From: Gemmataceae bacterium
Lineage (GTDB): Bacteria > Planctomycetota > Planctomycetia > Gemmatales > Gemmataceae
Length of the DNA: 44,234 nt
NCBI GenBank assembly: GCA_025055795.1
Contig: JANWVV010000038.1
Location: forward strand, 1-44,234
Reading direction: 5' to 3'
Position numbers and translations under genes: made by a program. Below, piece after piece: positions 22,537 through 31,718 of the stretch (its first letter is position 1; every line of letters begins with the position of its first letter). The notes under the pieces are model-generated. The model worked only from the letters and a program-made list of their open reading frames with translations, made no database searches and was not told where the DNA came from.

Positions 22537-24843
22537 TTATCGATCCTGAGCGAACCAGACCTTCTCCCAGTAACTGCGGCTGTATTCACCGGAGGTTGCC
22601 GGGAAGGCCGAGGGGGCGAGCCGATCGAACAACTCTTTCATTTGATCGCGGATTTGCCGTTCGCGGACCGGGTCGCCCTTCTGCTTGAAGGCATGGTACA
22701 TCAGGCTGAGGATGATAAGTTCGTCGACGGTGCCACGGTAGCGTTCGCGGAGGCGATCGGCCTCGAAGAGCAGCTCGTTGAGGGACTTAGGGGTATTGAG
22801 GAGCAGGTAGGTCTGCAGGAGGCGGAGCTGAGCCTGCAACTGGAGCCAAGCGTCACGTCCATCTAGTTGACCGTGGCGTTGATGTTTGCGTTCGGTTTCA
22901 TCGACCACCTGGCGAAAGAGCTGGACGGCTTCTTCGCGCAAGCGTTGGGCAGTGGCCGGGTCGGGTTGCAAGGGAGGTGGTGCCGTTGAACGCTGGACCA
23001 GGCAGATGCCCAGGAGCAGCCGGGCCAGTGGGGCTTCCGGTCCGGCAGGGTAAAGGGCAACCTGTTTACGCAACCAGACTTCTGCTTCTGGGAAGCGGCC
23101 GGCCCGAATGTGATCGTGAGCCAGTTCCACCAGAGCGCGTTCGTGATAGTCCCGTTCCTCTTCACGGATGGTTGACTGAGTAGCGATCTGTTCGAACAGA
23201 GCCATAGCCAGAGGCACGAGGCGCGGATCACGGCTATCGATGAAGCGACGGGCCAGACGATAGCGGACCCGGGTGGCGACCGGTCCGCCGCTGGCCAGGG
23301 CTTCGTTGAAGGCTTTGAGGATGTCGGGCAAAGGTTGCTCGGCGGCGATAAGTGTTTCGGCTAGTTCGGCCCAGAGCGTGCCGAGTATGCTTTCGGGAAG
23401 ATCGGGCAGGCGGACAGCCTGACGCAACGCAGCAACGGCGGGGGAAAGCTGCCCTGCCTGACGGTACAAAAGGGCGGCCCGCCGTAACCATTCGGCCTGT
23501 TGACCCGATGGGGCCTGGCCCGACGCTAAGGCTTCGTATTCACGGGCGGCTGCCACAGCACGTTCCGTGACGTCTTCATGCTGCCGACGCAGGGCTTCTA
23601 CCCAGGCCGCTAAGATTTCTGCTCGTTTCTCCCGATCGCGGCCCGCTTGAGTCAGAGGGCGATAGGCCTCGATAACGCTTAGAGCCGCCGCGAACTGGTT
23701 GTCCTCGGTCAACACCCCAAGGGCCTGTTCGAAGACCGCCACGGCTTCACTCAGACGCAGATAGGGATTACGCCAGTTGTCAGGACTGGTCAGGCCGTGG
23801 GTTGCCTGCTGCAACCAGCGGACGGCTTGTTGGCGGCGTTGTGCCGTCGGTTCTTTCAGGAGTAATTCCGCCAGGCGAATGGCAGCCGCTTGTGACTCCG
23901 GGGGCGGACCCTGGGCGGCTTCATCATAGAGTGGCAGGGCCGCCTGGAATTCCCGCATCTGTTGCTTGCACCAGGCCAAGTGATAAGCGGCCCGGCGACG
24001 CAACTCGTCGGCCACACCACTATACCCTCGAAGCAGTTCCAGATCGCGAGCGGCCCCTTGCCAATCCTCTTCGGCAATTTTGACCCGTGCCAGCAGGAAG
24101 CGGCCGGCGGCCTGGACATCGGGCGGCGCCTCCGGACCGATCTGCTCCAGCCATTTGCGGGCCTGGGCCCAGTCTTTGCGTCGGACCAGAATGTCACCCA
24201 GTTTCAGTTTGGCCCGGGCTAGGGATTCGGCAGGGGTAGCCAGGCCGGCGCCCAGAAGATAACGGGTCAGTCCCTCCTTGGCCGTATGCCAATCGGGGGG
24301 AGACAAGCGTAAGGCCAGCTCGGCCTGGAGACGGCCAGCTTCCCCGGCGTCCTCACCATACGGCACTGCTCCCAGCACTGCTAGCCAAACGCGTAGTTCT
24401 TCCGGCGGAACGTTAGCACCCGCGCTGACCGCCGCCCGCGCTTTGGTCAGGCGAAAGGCCAGTCGCGGCGCCTCGTTGCTATCCAATTCCTCACTGCGAA
24501 CCTGCTCCAGATGGTGTAAGGCGGCTTGCCAATACTGGCGGGCTTCGGTTTCCTGACCTGTCAGTTCGGCCAGACGCAGGTAACCGCTCCCCAGCACGTA
24601 GTGGCCCTGATTTTCCCAGCCCGCCGGGGGGGCTTCCCAGCTAGCCAGCTCTTCTAGCAGAGTGCGGATCTCTTGCGGTTCGGGTGTCACCCGCTCGCAT
24701 GCTTCCCGGAGCTGGGTGACCAGACGAGCAAAGTGAGACAGGCCATGATGCGGCCAGTCCGGCAGCAGCCCTGACCGTGCGGCGGCGAACACCGCCACCC
24801 CTAGCACAAACACCGGCACCTGCCAGATCTGTCCGTACCTCAT
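22537..24843 (-). CDS. Membrane-anchored TPR-repeat protein
   Basis: A 768-residue protein. The N-terminus (MRYGQIWQVPVFVLGVAVFAA) is a signal anchor or signal peptide. Nearly all the rest is alpha-helical repeat sequence with TPR-like spacing, for example WAQARKWLEQIGPEAP, FQAALPLYDEAAQGPP, AGQLSPAVAALRQAV and GRFPEAEVWLRKQVALYP. No catalytic motif is seen. The protein is probably periplasmic or membrane-associated and acts as a scaffold; similar large TPR proteins are common in planctomycetes. ATG at 24843 is chosen over an upstream in-frame start because GAGGTG lies 6-7 nt before it and the hydrophobic segment then begins at residue 9. Upstream of recD2 on the same strand, 286 bp apart. 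Confidence 0.8.
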   Translation of the reverse strand: MRYGQIWQVPVFVLGVAVFAAARSGLLPDWPHHGLSHFARLVTQLREACERVTPEPQEIRTLLEELASWEAPPAGWENQGHYVLGSGYLRLAELTGQETEARQYWQAALHHLEQVRSEELDSNEAPRLAFRLTKARAAVSAGANVPPEELRVWLAVLGAVPYGEDAGEAGRLQAELALRLSPPDWHTAKEGLTRYLLGAGLATPAESLARAKLKLGDILVRRKDWAQARKWLEQIGPEAPPDVQAAGRFLLARVKIAEEDWQGAARDLELLRGYSGVADELRRRAAYHLAWCKQQMREFQAALPLYDEAAQGPPPESQAAAIRLAELLLKEPTAQRRQQAVRWLQQATHGLTSPDNWRNPYLRLSEAVAVFEQALGVLTEDNQFAAALSVIEAYRPLTQAGRDREKRAEILAAWVEALRRQHEDVTERAVAAAREYEALASGQAPSGQQAEWLRRAALLYRQAGQLSPAVAALRQAVRLPDLPESILGTLWAELAETLIAAEQPLPDILKAFNEALASGGPVATRVRYRLARRFIDSRDPRLVPLAMALFEQIATQSTIREEERDYHERALVELAHDHIRAGRFPEAEVWLRKQVALYPAGPEAPLARLLLGICLVQRSTAPPPLQPDPATAQRLREEAVQLFRQVVDETERKHQRHGQLDGRDAWLQLQAQLRLLQTYLLLNTPKSLNELLFEADRLRERYRGTVDELIILSLMYHAFKQKGDPVRERQIRDQMKELFDRLAPSAFPATSGEYSRSYWEKVWFAQDR

Positions 24844-25251
24844 TATGCCCACCTCGCTGCTCAAGCCAGGAACTTTCCCGGCAGCAGCACCCGGCGACAA
24901 CTCACGCTCCAACCGCCACTTTGCCCCATACTACACTCCACGGCCCAGGTGGCCGTCAAGGTCAACTGCCACACTCACAAGACACGCTCTCATGGAGTGT
25001 CGGGTAAAAACGTTGCAGGCAGTCACGCCTGTCCCAAATGAACCTACCTACTTGGCTCAAGAGTGGACGGCGAGATCGAACGAGTATCAGACTTGCCTCG
25101 GTGGTGAGGGGAAGTCAAAAGTTTTTACTTTCGTCCTTCCGCTCAGCGGGCTTATGGACACGTTCCGATCTGGCGGGATACGTTTGCCTGAACCCGCGCC
25201 GATTCGTGGCGGCAGGGATGACTGAGAAAACGGGATGGAGGAAGACGTACG
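24844..25251. other. Intergenic region, no gene recognised
   Basis: A 408-bp gap between the TPR and lipoprotein genes. Plus-strand frames exist (126 and 107 codons) but have no initiation signal and show frame-shadow composition. No inverted repeat longer than 6 bp was noticed. Confidence 0.35.
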
Positions 25252-25536
25252 CTACCGTTTGGGCGTTAGCGGTGGACCGAGATCGACCGGTGGCGGTAGA
25301 GAAGTACCTGGTGGCTCAGTGGCGGCGGGGCGGGTCGGTCCCGTGCCGGGGCTACCGGTAGGGGGAAGAACCGCGGGGGGTGTCACGGCTGGTGAACGGC
25401 CCGGCGGCGGTGCCTCCAGCTTGCTGGGGAAGCAAAAATCCAACAGGCCCGCCAGCGGGGCATTGCTGCAACCACATACGGTTAGGCTCCCCAAGACTAG
25501 CACAGCCTGAAGCCCCCGTAGGGCATTCCTGATCAT
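25252..25536 (-). CDS. Small proline-rich lipoprotein
   Basis: A 94-residue protein. The hydrophobic signal VLVLGSLTVCGC (about residues 12-23) ends in a lipobox-like VCGC, with Cys23 as the likely lipidated residue. The mature part is about one-third proline with Gly, Thr and Ala (APPPG, VTPPAV, LPPTG, PPTGSPGTGP) and has no fold signature; it may act as a flexible envelope spacer. ATG at 25536 has GAGGG upstream at useful spacing. It is divergent from the OPT transporter, 225 bp away. Family not recognised. Confidence 0.6.
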   Translation of the reverse strand: MIRNALRGLQAVLVLGSLTVCGCSNAPLAGLLDFCFPSKLEAPPPGRSPAVTPPAVLPPTGSPGTGPTRPAATEPPGTSLPPPVDLGPPLTPKR

Positions 25537-25761
25537 GTCCGCGCCCTCGGTCTGTACATTCCGGACGGATACTTTTGCACTGAACCTGCTCGCGTTCCGT
25601 TAGCCCTGTGGGACGTCCGCGGCATCAAGCAGAGCTTGTCCATTTGGCACTCGGCTTGTTTGTAGCTTCTCGGAAGAACAGCGTTCTATATCTCGAAGGG
25701 TAACATTGGACAAGTGGAATCACTTAGCCATAGGCTCATTCACGATGGGAGTGGTCAAGTT

Positions 25762-28134
25762 ATGGCAGAAGCCACTGCGGGTTCATCGTCGGCCTCGTCC
25801 CCAAGCGGACAGACTACTGATACGTCGGCCTCGGCTTTTACTCCGTTCGTCCCGCCCGAACACAACCTGCCCGAATTTACATTACCGGCGGTAGTGGTGG
25901 GGGTGTTACTGGGTATTTTGTTTGGGGCCTCGTCGTTATACCTGGTTTTGAAGGTAGGACTGACGGTGTCGGCTTCGGTACCGATTGCGGTATTGTCGGT
26001 AACGTTGTTTCGTGCCTGCAGCCGGGCTTTAGGCTGGCGTCGGGCAACCATTCTGGAAAACAACCTGGTGCAAACAACGGGCAGCGCCGGCGAGAGCATC
26101 GCCTTTGGTGTCGGCGTGACGATGCCGGCCCTGCTGCTGTTGGGCTTCGAGATGGACCCGATTCGCGTGATGACCGTGGCGGTGTTAGGAGCGGTATTGG
26201 GGATTTTGATGATGATCCCGTTGCGGCGGGCTTTTATCGTGCAGCAGCATGGACGGTTGACATATCCCGAAGGAACCGCTTGCGCGGAGGTACTGATCGC
26301 CGGTGAAAAGGGCGGGGCGACGGCACGCATGGTGTTTGTCGGGTTTGGTCTGGCTTTTGTGTACAAGTTTTTGCAGGCAGCAGGGAAATTGTGGGCTTCG
26401 GAGCCGGCGGTCGCATTGTCTCAGCGGCAGGCGGATGGGACCCGCCTGGGCCTGAAAGGGGCGGAAGCCGCTGGCGAACTGGCACCGGAATTGCTCGGTG
26501 TGGGATTTCTGATCGGTCCCCGCATCGCTTGCCTGATGATGGCAGGAGCGGTGCTGTCGTATTGGGTAGTGGGACCACTCATTGTGACCTTTGGGGAAAA
26601 GCTGACTGAGCCAGTATCACCAGCGGTCTGGTCCGCGGACCAACCCCACGACAGCACTAACCGCGGTCTGATCCGCAACATGGCCCCAGGACAGATCAGC
26701 CGAACCTACCTGCGTTACATTGGCGCCGGTGCCGTGGCCGCTGCCGGCATTATCGCCATGCTGCGGGTGTTACCTTTGATCGTTGCATCAGTTCGGGCTG
26801 GCCTGCGCGATTTGCGGGCCAGTCAGCACAACGGTGCCCGCTCCCGCCTGCGGACCGAACAGGACATGCCTATCAGCGTGGTTCTGCTGGGCAGTGTGGG
26901 ACTGGTCCTGGCCCTGGCCGCCATCCCCCAGTTGGGCCTGGGACTTAACACCCAGGGCCTGCTTGGAGCGTTTCTTATCCTGCTATTCGGTTTCCTGTTT
27001 GTTACCGTTTCCAGTCGGCTGACGGGGGAAGTTGGTTCCTCTTCCAATCCGATCTCCGGTATGACGATCGCAACGCTGTTACTGGTCTGCCTCATCTTCG
27101 TCGTGCTGGGCCGAAGTGGACCAACAGCGATGTTGACAGCTTTGACCATTGCCGCGGTTGTCTGCATTGCTTCGAGCAACGGCGGCACGACTTCCCAGGA
27201 TTTGAAAACCGGTTTTCTGGTCGGTGCTACGCCGTACAAGCAGCAGTGGGGGATATTGGTGGGTGCCGTGTCGTCGGCGTTGGTTATCGGTTTTACCATG
27301 TTGTTGTTGAATGAAGCGGGAACGCATTATAGCCGGCAGAATCTGCCGAGTCGGCCGTTGGACGTTCCGCCGGATGCACCGCGAGAACGGCCGGGCAAGC
27401 CGTATGCCGACGATCCGCAGGAATATTTTGTGGTGCACGTGCGGCGGGGAGACTATCCGGCCGACCCGTCGCAGGGCCTGCCTGCAGTGCGTCCTGGCCG
27501 CTACCTGGTCGATGGTCAGGGGCAGGTGCACTACCGTACGGATCTGCCGATTGCTCAGGAATCCCGGCAGATGGACAATGGTGCGCCCGCACCGGCCGCC
27601 TTTACGGCTCCCCAGCCTCATCTGTTCGCCAACATCATTCAGGGGATCCTTGGGGGCACGCTGGAATGGGGCCTGGTACTCATCGGGGCGCTGATCGCCG
27701 TGGCCGTAGAGCTGATGGGCGTAGCGGCCTTGCCCCTGGCAGTGGGAATGTACATTCCGTTGGCCTCGACGGTGCCGATTTTCCTCGGCGGCCTGCTCCG
27801 CTGGCTAGCCGATCGTTTCCGGGGTCAGCCCAGCCAGGATGCCGCGGCGGAAACAAGCCCAGGCGTCCTGCTGGCCAGCGGCTATATTGCCGGGGGGACC
27901 CTCTGCGGACTGATCGTCGCCTTCTTCGCCTTTTCCGAAGACCTAGTCGCTGCGGTGAACCTGGGAGCGCATCTGTTCGGTAGCGTCGATGCAACCAGCG
28001 GTCAGTTGACCTGGGATCCCAACGAAGTGGGTTGGGCCCGCCTGCTAGGCATAGCCCTATTCGCCGCTTTGGCCGTTTACCTGCTGGTCATCGGCAGTCG
28101 ACCACACCCCCAACTCGTTTCATCCGCTAAATAG
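25762..28134 (+). CDS. OPT-family oligopeptide/metal-chelate transporter
   Basis: A 790-residue inner-membrane protein with roughly 15-16 hydrophobic segments. The N-terminal core LPEFTLPAVVVGVLLGILFGA, then NNLVQTTGSAGESIAFGVG, YPEGTACAEVL and SSNPISGMTIATLL, is characteristic of OPT carriers, which import peptides or siderophore/nicotianamine metal complexes by proton symport. A soluble insert (about residues 530-620 by this numbering; DVPPDAPRERPGKPYADDP and following) interrupts the membrane domain. ATG at 25762 follows GGGAG by 10 nt; an in-frame GTG at 25714 is the alternative. A perfect palindrome sits just after the stop. Substrate not determinable. Confidence 0.92.
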   Translation: MAEATAGSSSASSPSGQTTDTSASAFTPFVPPEHNLPEFTLPAVVVGVLLGILFGASSLYLVLKVGLTVSASVPIAVLSVTLFRACSRALGWRRATILENNLVQTTGSAGESIAFGVGVTMPALLLLGFEMDPIRVMTVAVLGAVLGILMMIPLRRAFIVQQHGRLTYPEGTACAEVLIAGEKGGATARMVFVGFGLAFVYKFLQAAGKLWASEPAVALSQRQADGTRLGLKGAEAAGELAPELLGVGFLIGPRIACLMMAGAVLSYWVVGPLIVTFGEKLTEPVSPAVWSADQPHDSTNRGLIRNMAPGQISRTYLRYIGAGAVAAAGIIAMLRVLPLIVASVRAGLRDLRASQHNGARSRLRTEQDMPISVVLLGSVGLVLALAAIPQLGLGLNTQGLLGAFLILLFGFLFVTVSSRLTGEVGSSSNPISGMTIATLLLVCLIFVVLGRSGPTAMLTALTIAAVVCIASSNGGTTSQDLKTGFLVGATPYKQQWGILVGAVSSALVIGFTMLLLNEAGTHYSRQNLPSRPLDVPPDAPRERPGKPYADDPQEYFVVHVRRGDYPADPSQGLPAVRPGRYLVDGQGQVHYRTDLPIAQESRQMDNGAPAPAAFTAPQPHLFANIIQGILGGTLEWGLVLIGALIAVAVELMGVAALPLAVGMYIPLASTVPIFLGGLLRWLADRFRGQPSQDAAAETSPGVLLASGYIAGGTLCGLIVAFFAFSEDLVAAVNLGAHLFGSVDATSGQLTWDPNEVGWARLLGIALFAALAVYLLVIGSRPHPQLVSSAK

Positions 28135-28139
28135 ACCTG

Positions 28140-28195
28140 CCGGAAAGCTTTCCGGAATACTTCCAGGATCGAGGATAGCCGGATCTGATAGATCC
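28140..28195 (+). repeat. Two perfect hairpins downstream of the OPT gene
   Basis: Five nucleotides after the OPT stop is a 16-bp perfect palindrome, CCGGAAAG/CTTTCCGG (28140-28155). Then comes GGATCT-gat-AGATCC (28181-28195). Neither is followed by a T-run, so they are at best weak or factor-assisted terminators. The rest of 28135-28398 carries nothing recognised. Confidence 0.35.
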
Positions 28196-28398
28196 AGAGC
28201 CTTCGCCCGGTAGCAAGTCGTGTGCGCTTTAGCGTTTCTCGGTCCACATCTACCCCTCTGCGGAGATGACTGTTTTGTCCAACACAGGCCATTGGGCAAG
28301 TTTCTGTCAGGCACTTAGGAGTGAATCCCCGGATAGACCCGCCGGTGCTACATCGAAACTGGTCACTCCTGCCGGGGCTCGCTAGAAATAAGGATTGT

Positions 28399-28583
28399 CT
28401 GATGGGTTCCCCGGTCTGCGGACCGGGGAGGTAACAGGGAAGACCGGTGCAAATCCGGCGCAGGGCCGCTGCTGTGATCGGCCAGAACCGTCGGCATCGC
28501 ATGCCACTGTGACGCGGGACGTCATGGGAAGGCCGCCGCACACGGTTCGCCACGAGCCGTAAGCCAGAAGACCTGCCCATCAG
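28399..28583 (+). promoter_or_regulatory. Cobalamin (B12) riboswitch
   Basis: The aptamer is complete. P1 is a perfect 8-bp helix (CTGATGGG 28399-28406 / CCCATCAG 28576-28583). The core has the conserved blocks GGGGAGGTAACAGGGAA, GGTGCAAATCCGG, GCCGCTGCTGTGA and GCCACTGTGACGCGGG, then ATGGGAAGGC and the B12 box GTAAGCCAGAAGACCTGCC near the 3' end. It reads toward the DUF1559 gene, whose ATG lies 151 nt downstream. It is expected to repress expression when adenosyl- or related cobalamin is abundant. Confidence 0.96.
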
Positions 28584-28621
28584 GATCACAGTCGTTCGGG
28601 GCCTCGGATCCAGGTTGCCGG

Positions 28622-28725
28622 ACGGGTCAGTCTGTTCCTAGCTACGCGCGGTGCGTAGCTCTGTCCCGTTTGTTGGCACCTGTCTGGTCCACCTCGACCG
28701 AACCCGCCCGGACCGGCGGGAGGAG
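28622..28725 (+). promoter_or_regulatory. Probable expression platform of the cobalamin riboswitch
   Basis: Between the aptamer and the gene are two elements. A bulged hairpin has an upper stem AGCTACGC/GCGTAGCT (28640-28647/28653-28660) and a lower stem ACGGGtCAG/CTGtCCCGT (28622-28630/28661-28669) and is followed by TTTGTT, a weak U-tract. A GC stem CCCGCC/GGCGGG (28703-28708/28715-28720) takes in the first G residues of the Shine-Dalgarno GGGAGGAG (28718-28725). Either could be the switching structure; the second suggests control of translation initiation. Confidence 0.5.
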
Positions 28726-28734
28726 ACCTGATCC

Positions 28735-29619
28735 ATGCGTTGCTGCCCGTGTTTGAGCGCGGCCAGGAGGTGCCGTCCGTCACCTTGGGCCCTTAGCCCT
28801 TGCTTTCCGTCCGGTAGACTGGTTGCCACACCAGCGGGGACTACGCCGTCCCGAGCGTTTACCCTCATCGAGTTGCTCGTGGTTATTGCCATTATTGCCA
28901 TTCTGATTGGCCTGTTACTGCCAGCAGTGCAAAAAGTGCGGACCGCCGCCGCCCGCATTAAGGGGGCCAACAACATCCGCCAACTGGCGCTCGCGTGTCA
29001 CAATTACCACGACACCAACGGTAAGCTTCCCCCCACCTCCGTTTTCACCTGGGGTACCCCCACCTACACCATTCAATTCTGGTATGGCTTGGTGACCTAC
29101 AACAGTAGCACCTATCAGGTGGTCAGTGTGGATCCCACCAAGGGGATATTGACCAACTACTATGAGAACAACACCGAGGTGGCCAAATGTCCGGGGATCG
29201 ACGGTTACCCCGTGCGGGCGACCGTGGGTATGCTTTCTCGCGGCTATGCCTATAATCGCCATGTGCAGAACAAGCGACTCCATCAGCTGCCTACCAGTCA
29301 GACGTTTCTGTTCGCCGAACAGGTCCAGTTGAATCCTGACGGCACCTTGCAGGAGGTCTTCGATAGTTTCGGCTCGCCCTACGTCCCCAACCCTTACGGT
29401 GGGACGAATGCCTTCACGGCCTGGGGCGTTAATTGTGCCCATTTCCGCTTTGCCGGAGTTGCTAACGTCGCTTTTGCCGACGGGCACGTGGAAACGCGTC
29501 GGCCCGTTGATGTCCCGTCGGTTGCTCCCTTCCCCCAAGCCGTCTGGGATGCTAACAAAGGCAAATTTTCCCTCGGCTTTCTCTCCAACATCCCCGCGGA
29601 GTACACGGGCGACTCATAA
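28735..29619 (+). CDS. DUF1559 protein with prepilin-type N-terminus, under B12 riboswitch
   Basis: A 294-residue protein. A long leader (about 41 residues) precedes [19 protein letters not shown], the prepilin N-methylation/cleavage motif, with Ala instead of Gly at -1. The DUF1559 core follows ([30 protein letters not shown]). Near the C-terminus [16 protein letters not shown] replaces the usual H-X9-DG motif; here twelve residues separate His from Asp. DUF1559 proteins are exported pseudopilin-like proteins found in large numbers in planctomycetes; Pfam also names the family SBP_bac_10. GGGAGGAG lies 9 nt before ATG 28735. The riboswitch upstream implies repression by cobalamin, so a role in B12 capture or a B12-independent backup is inferred, not shown. 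Confidence 0.9.
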   Translation: MRCCPCLSAARRCRPSPWALSPCFPSGRLVATPAGTTPSRAFTLIELLVVIAIIAILIGLLLPAVQKVRTAAARIKGANNIRQLALACHNYHDTNGKLPPTSVFTWGTPTYTIQFWYGLVTYNSSTYQVVSVDPTKGILTNYYENNTEVAKCPGIDGYPVRATVGMLSRGYAYNRHVQNKRLHQLPTSQTFLFAEQVQLNPDGTLQEVFDSFGSPYVPNPYGGTNAFTAWGVNCAHFRFAGVANVAFADGHVETRRPVDVPSVAPFPQAVWDANKGKFSLGFLSNIPAEYTGDS

Positions 29620-29768
29620 GAAGAAAAGAATTGGGGCCAGAGCAGGGGCAATTGAATTCGACCCTGGGACTGGTTTGTGAAGATCGGGTTAGTTGCTGGG
29701 CAGGGGACAGCGAAGCCGGCGGACCAGGGGGTGTATGGGAGGCAAGAATACCCGCACTGGGCAAGCGG

Positions 29769-30695
29769 CTATGCCTGCTCGGCCGGTATGGGCGTTAGAC
29801 CGGCGCGTTCCAGGATCCGGCGTAATTGCTGGCGTTTATCATCGCTTAAGGGGGCAATGGGACGGCGGTTGGGACCACAGGAACGTCCCAACAGGGCCAT
29901 CGCTTCCTTAACCACGCCGTTGCCTGTGCCCAGCGCCAAAGCGGTACGGATGGAATGCACGCGTGCCTGGTATTCGCGGGCCTTTTCCACCTCGCCTCGG
30001 CGGAAGCTCTGGTAGATGCCAACACACCATTCCGGCACGATGTTGCCTGTGGCCGGGATGGCCCCATGAACACCAACATACAAAGCTGCTAGTATCAGCG
30101 TATCCCGACCGTTAAGTACGCTGAAGCGGTCTGCGGGTGTGACGCGAAGCAGTTCGATCGTGTTCTGCAGGTCGCCGGAACTATCTTTGATTCCCACAAT
30201 GTTGCGGTGCCGGTCCACCAGGCGGGCTACGGTGGTCGGTTCGATACTGACCCCGCCACAAACAGCCGGGTTGTTGTACAGGACCACCGGTAGCGACGTA
30301 CTGTCGGCTACCGCGTGGAAGTGCTCGTAGAGTTCCTGTTGGGTGGGCTTGAGGAAATATGGGGTGATAACCGAGACACCGCTGGCCCCTTCGCGTTCGG
30401 CCATGCGGGTCAGGCGCAAAACTTCGCGAGTCGATTCGGCTCCAACACCCACCCAGACAGGGGCCCGTCGATGACAATGGGCCACGGCCACGGCTGTGAC
30501 AACCTGCTTTTCGTCTTCGGCCAAGGCATAGAATTCGCCAGTGGTGCCGAGCACGAACACGGCATCCACCCCGCAGCTCAGTTGCCAATCGATCAGCCAA
30601 CGGAGGCGAGGCAGGTCCAAGTCTTCTTCGGGCGTAAAGGGCGTCACCAACGGCGGAATGATCCCCACGGGGGGTGAAAACGCGCTACCACTCAT
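29769..30695 (-). CDS. DHDPS/N-acetylneuraminate lyase family aldolase
   Basis: A 308-residue TIM-barrel class I aldolase. It has GTTGE (50-54), the active-site Tyr140 in YNNPAVCGG and the Schiff-base Lys170 in GIKDSSGD. In true dihydrodipicolinate synthases the YN-P-motif is followed by Arg-Thr-Gly, with the Arg binding the aspartate-semialdehyde product carboxylate. Here Val-Cys-Gly-Gly stands there, so a different alpha-keto acid chemistry, such as KDG, hydroxyproline/keto-sugar or sialic-acid-type aldolase or dehydratase activity, is more likely than lysine biosynthesis. ATG at 30695 is supported by GGAGAG 9 nt upstream. It is convergent with the DUF1559 gene and divergent from the TauE permease. 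Confidence 0.88.
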   Translation of the reverse strand: MSGSAFSPPVGIIPPLVTPFTPEEDLDLPRLRWLIDWQLSCGVDAVFVLGTTGEFYALAEDEKQVVTAVAVAHCHRRAPVWVGVGAESTREVLRLTRMAEREGASGVSVITPYFLKPTQQELYEHFHAVADSTSLPVVLYNNPAVCGGVSIEPTTVARLVDRHRNIVGIKDSSGDLQNTIELLRVTPADRFSVLNGRDTLILAALYVGVHGAIPATGNIVPEWCVGIYQSFRRGEVEKAREYQARVHSIRTALALGTGNGVVKEAMALLGRSCGPNRRPIAPLSDDKRQQLRRILERAGLTPIPAEQA

Positions 30696-30854
30696 GGCGG
30701 TTGTCTCTCCTCTGCTAGCAGGACTTGCGGCAAGGTCGAGCCATTTTTGCAACCTGGCAAGACCCTATTCTACCCATAGAACGATGCCAGCCGTGTGGAA
30801 AATCAGGGGGTGGTACTCCGCACCTTAGGATGATCTGAGGCCGGAGCAAGGGGA

Positions 30855-31718
30855 ATGCATCCGGGCCGAATATCGGGCCATTATTCCATGACGCTCCTGA
30901 GTGAGGGGGAAACGGCTGTACTCACCGTTTTGTTGTTTGCCGCGGCGGTGCTGTACTCGTCCGTCGGGCATGCAGGGGCCTCGGGCTATCTGGCCGCGAT
31001 GAGTCTGTTCGGCCTGGCCCCCGAAACGATGAAACCCGCAGCTCTGGTGCTCAATATAGCAGTTGCCACGCTCGGCACCTGGCGTTTCGTGCAAGCGGGG
31101 TGTTTCCAGTTGCGTACCTGGTTTTTATTTACGCTCTTTTCACTACCCTGTGCTGCGCTGGGGGGCTATCTGAGCCTGCCCGCGGCTGTGTACAAACCGA
31201 TCGTGGGGCTGGTGTTGTTGTTTGCTGCGTTGCGTTTGTGGCTGGAGCCGACACGGCGGGAGCAGGAGCGGGGTACAGGCACTGCGGAGTCCGCCGAGCC
31301 GGTCCGTCCGTTGCCGTGGGTGGCCGCCGCCTGCTGGGGCAGCGGCATCGGACTGCTTTCCGGCCTGACGGGCACAGGTGGCGGAATCTTTCTGTCTCCG
31401 CTGCTGTTGCTGCAGCGATGGGCCACCACCCGTCAGAGTGCCGGCATCGCGGCCGCCTTTATCCTGGTTAATTCCCTGGCGGGGCTGGGCGGGCTGATCA
31501 GTAGTCGGGGTCTTGTCGCTGTGCCATCGGCCTTGGGCTTGTGGCTGGTTGCCGTAGTTGGCGGCGGCTGGCTGGGAACTCATCTGGGTACCCGTTATGC
31601 CCGGATTTCGACCCTACGAAAATTGCTAGGAGTTGTCCTCGTGATCGCCGCTGGCAAAATGCTTCTGGCCGACAATGCGTGGATGCGTTTGCTGGTCTGG
31701 GTGTCGAAGGAAGAATAA
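30855..31718 (+). CDS. TauE/SafE family permease
   Basis: A 287-residue inner-membrane protein with about eight hydrophobic segments in two halves. Each half has the family motif: YSSVGHAGASGYLAAMSLFGL near the start and GLTGTGGGIFLSPLLLL near the middle. TauE/SafE proteins export sulfite or organosulfonates, but most members have unknown substrates. GGAG 8 nt before ATG 30855 supports that start; ATG at 30888 is an alternative. It is a single gene with no sulfur-metabolism neighbours, so the substrate is open. Confidence 0.88.
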   Translation: MHPGRISGHYSMTLLSEGETAVLTVLLFAAAVLYSSVGHAGASGYLAAMSLFGLAPETMKPAALVLNIAVATLGTWRFVQAGCFQLRTWFLFTLFSLPCAALGGYLSLPAAVYKPIVGLVLLFAALRLWLEPTRREQERGTGTAESAEPVRPLPWVAAACWGSGIGLLSGLTGTGGGIFLSPLLLLQRWATTRQSAGIAAAFILVNSLAGLGGLISSRGLVAVPSALGLWLVAVVGGGWLGTHLGTRYARISTLRKLLGVVLVIAAGKMLLADNAWMRLLVWVSKEE

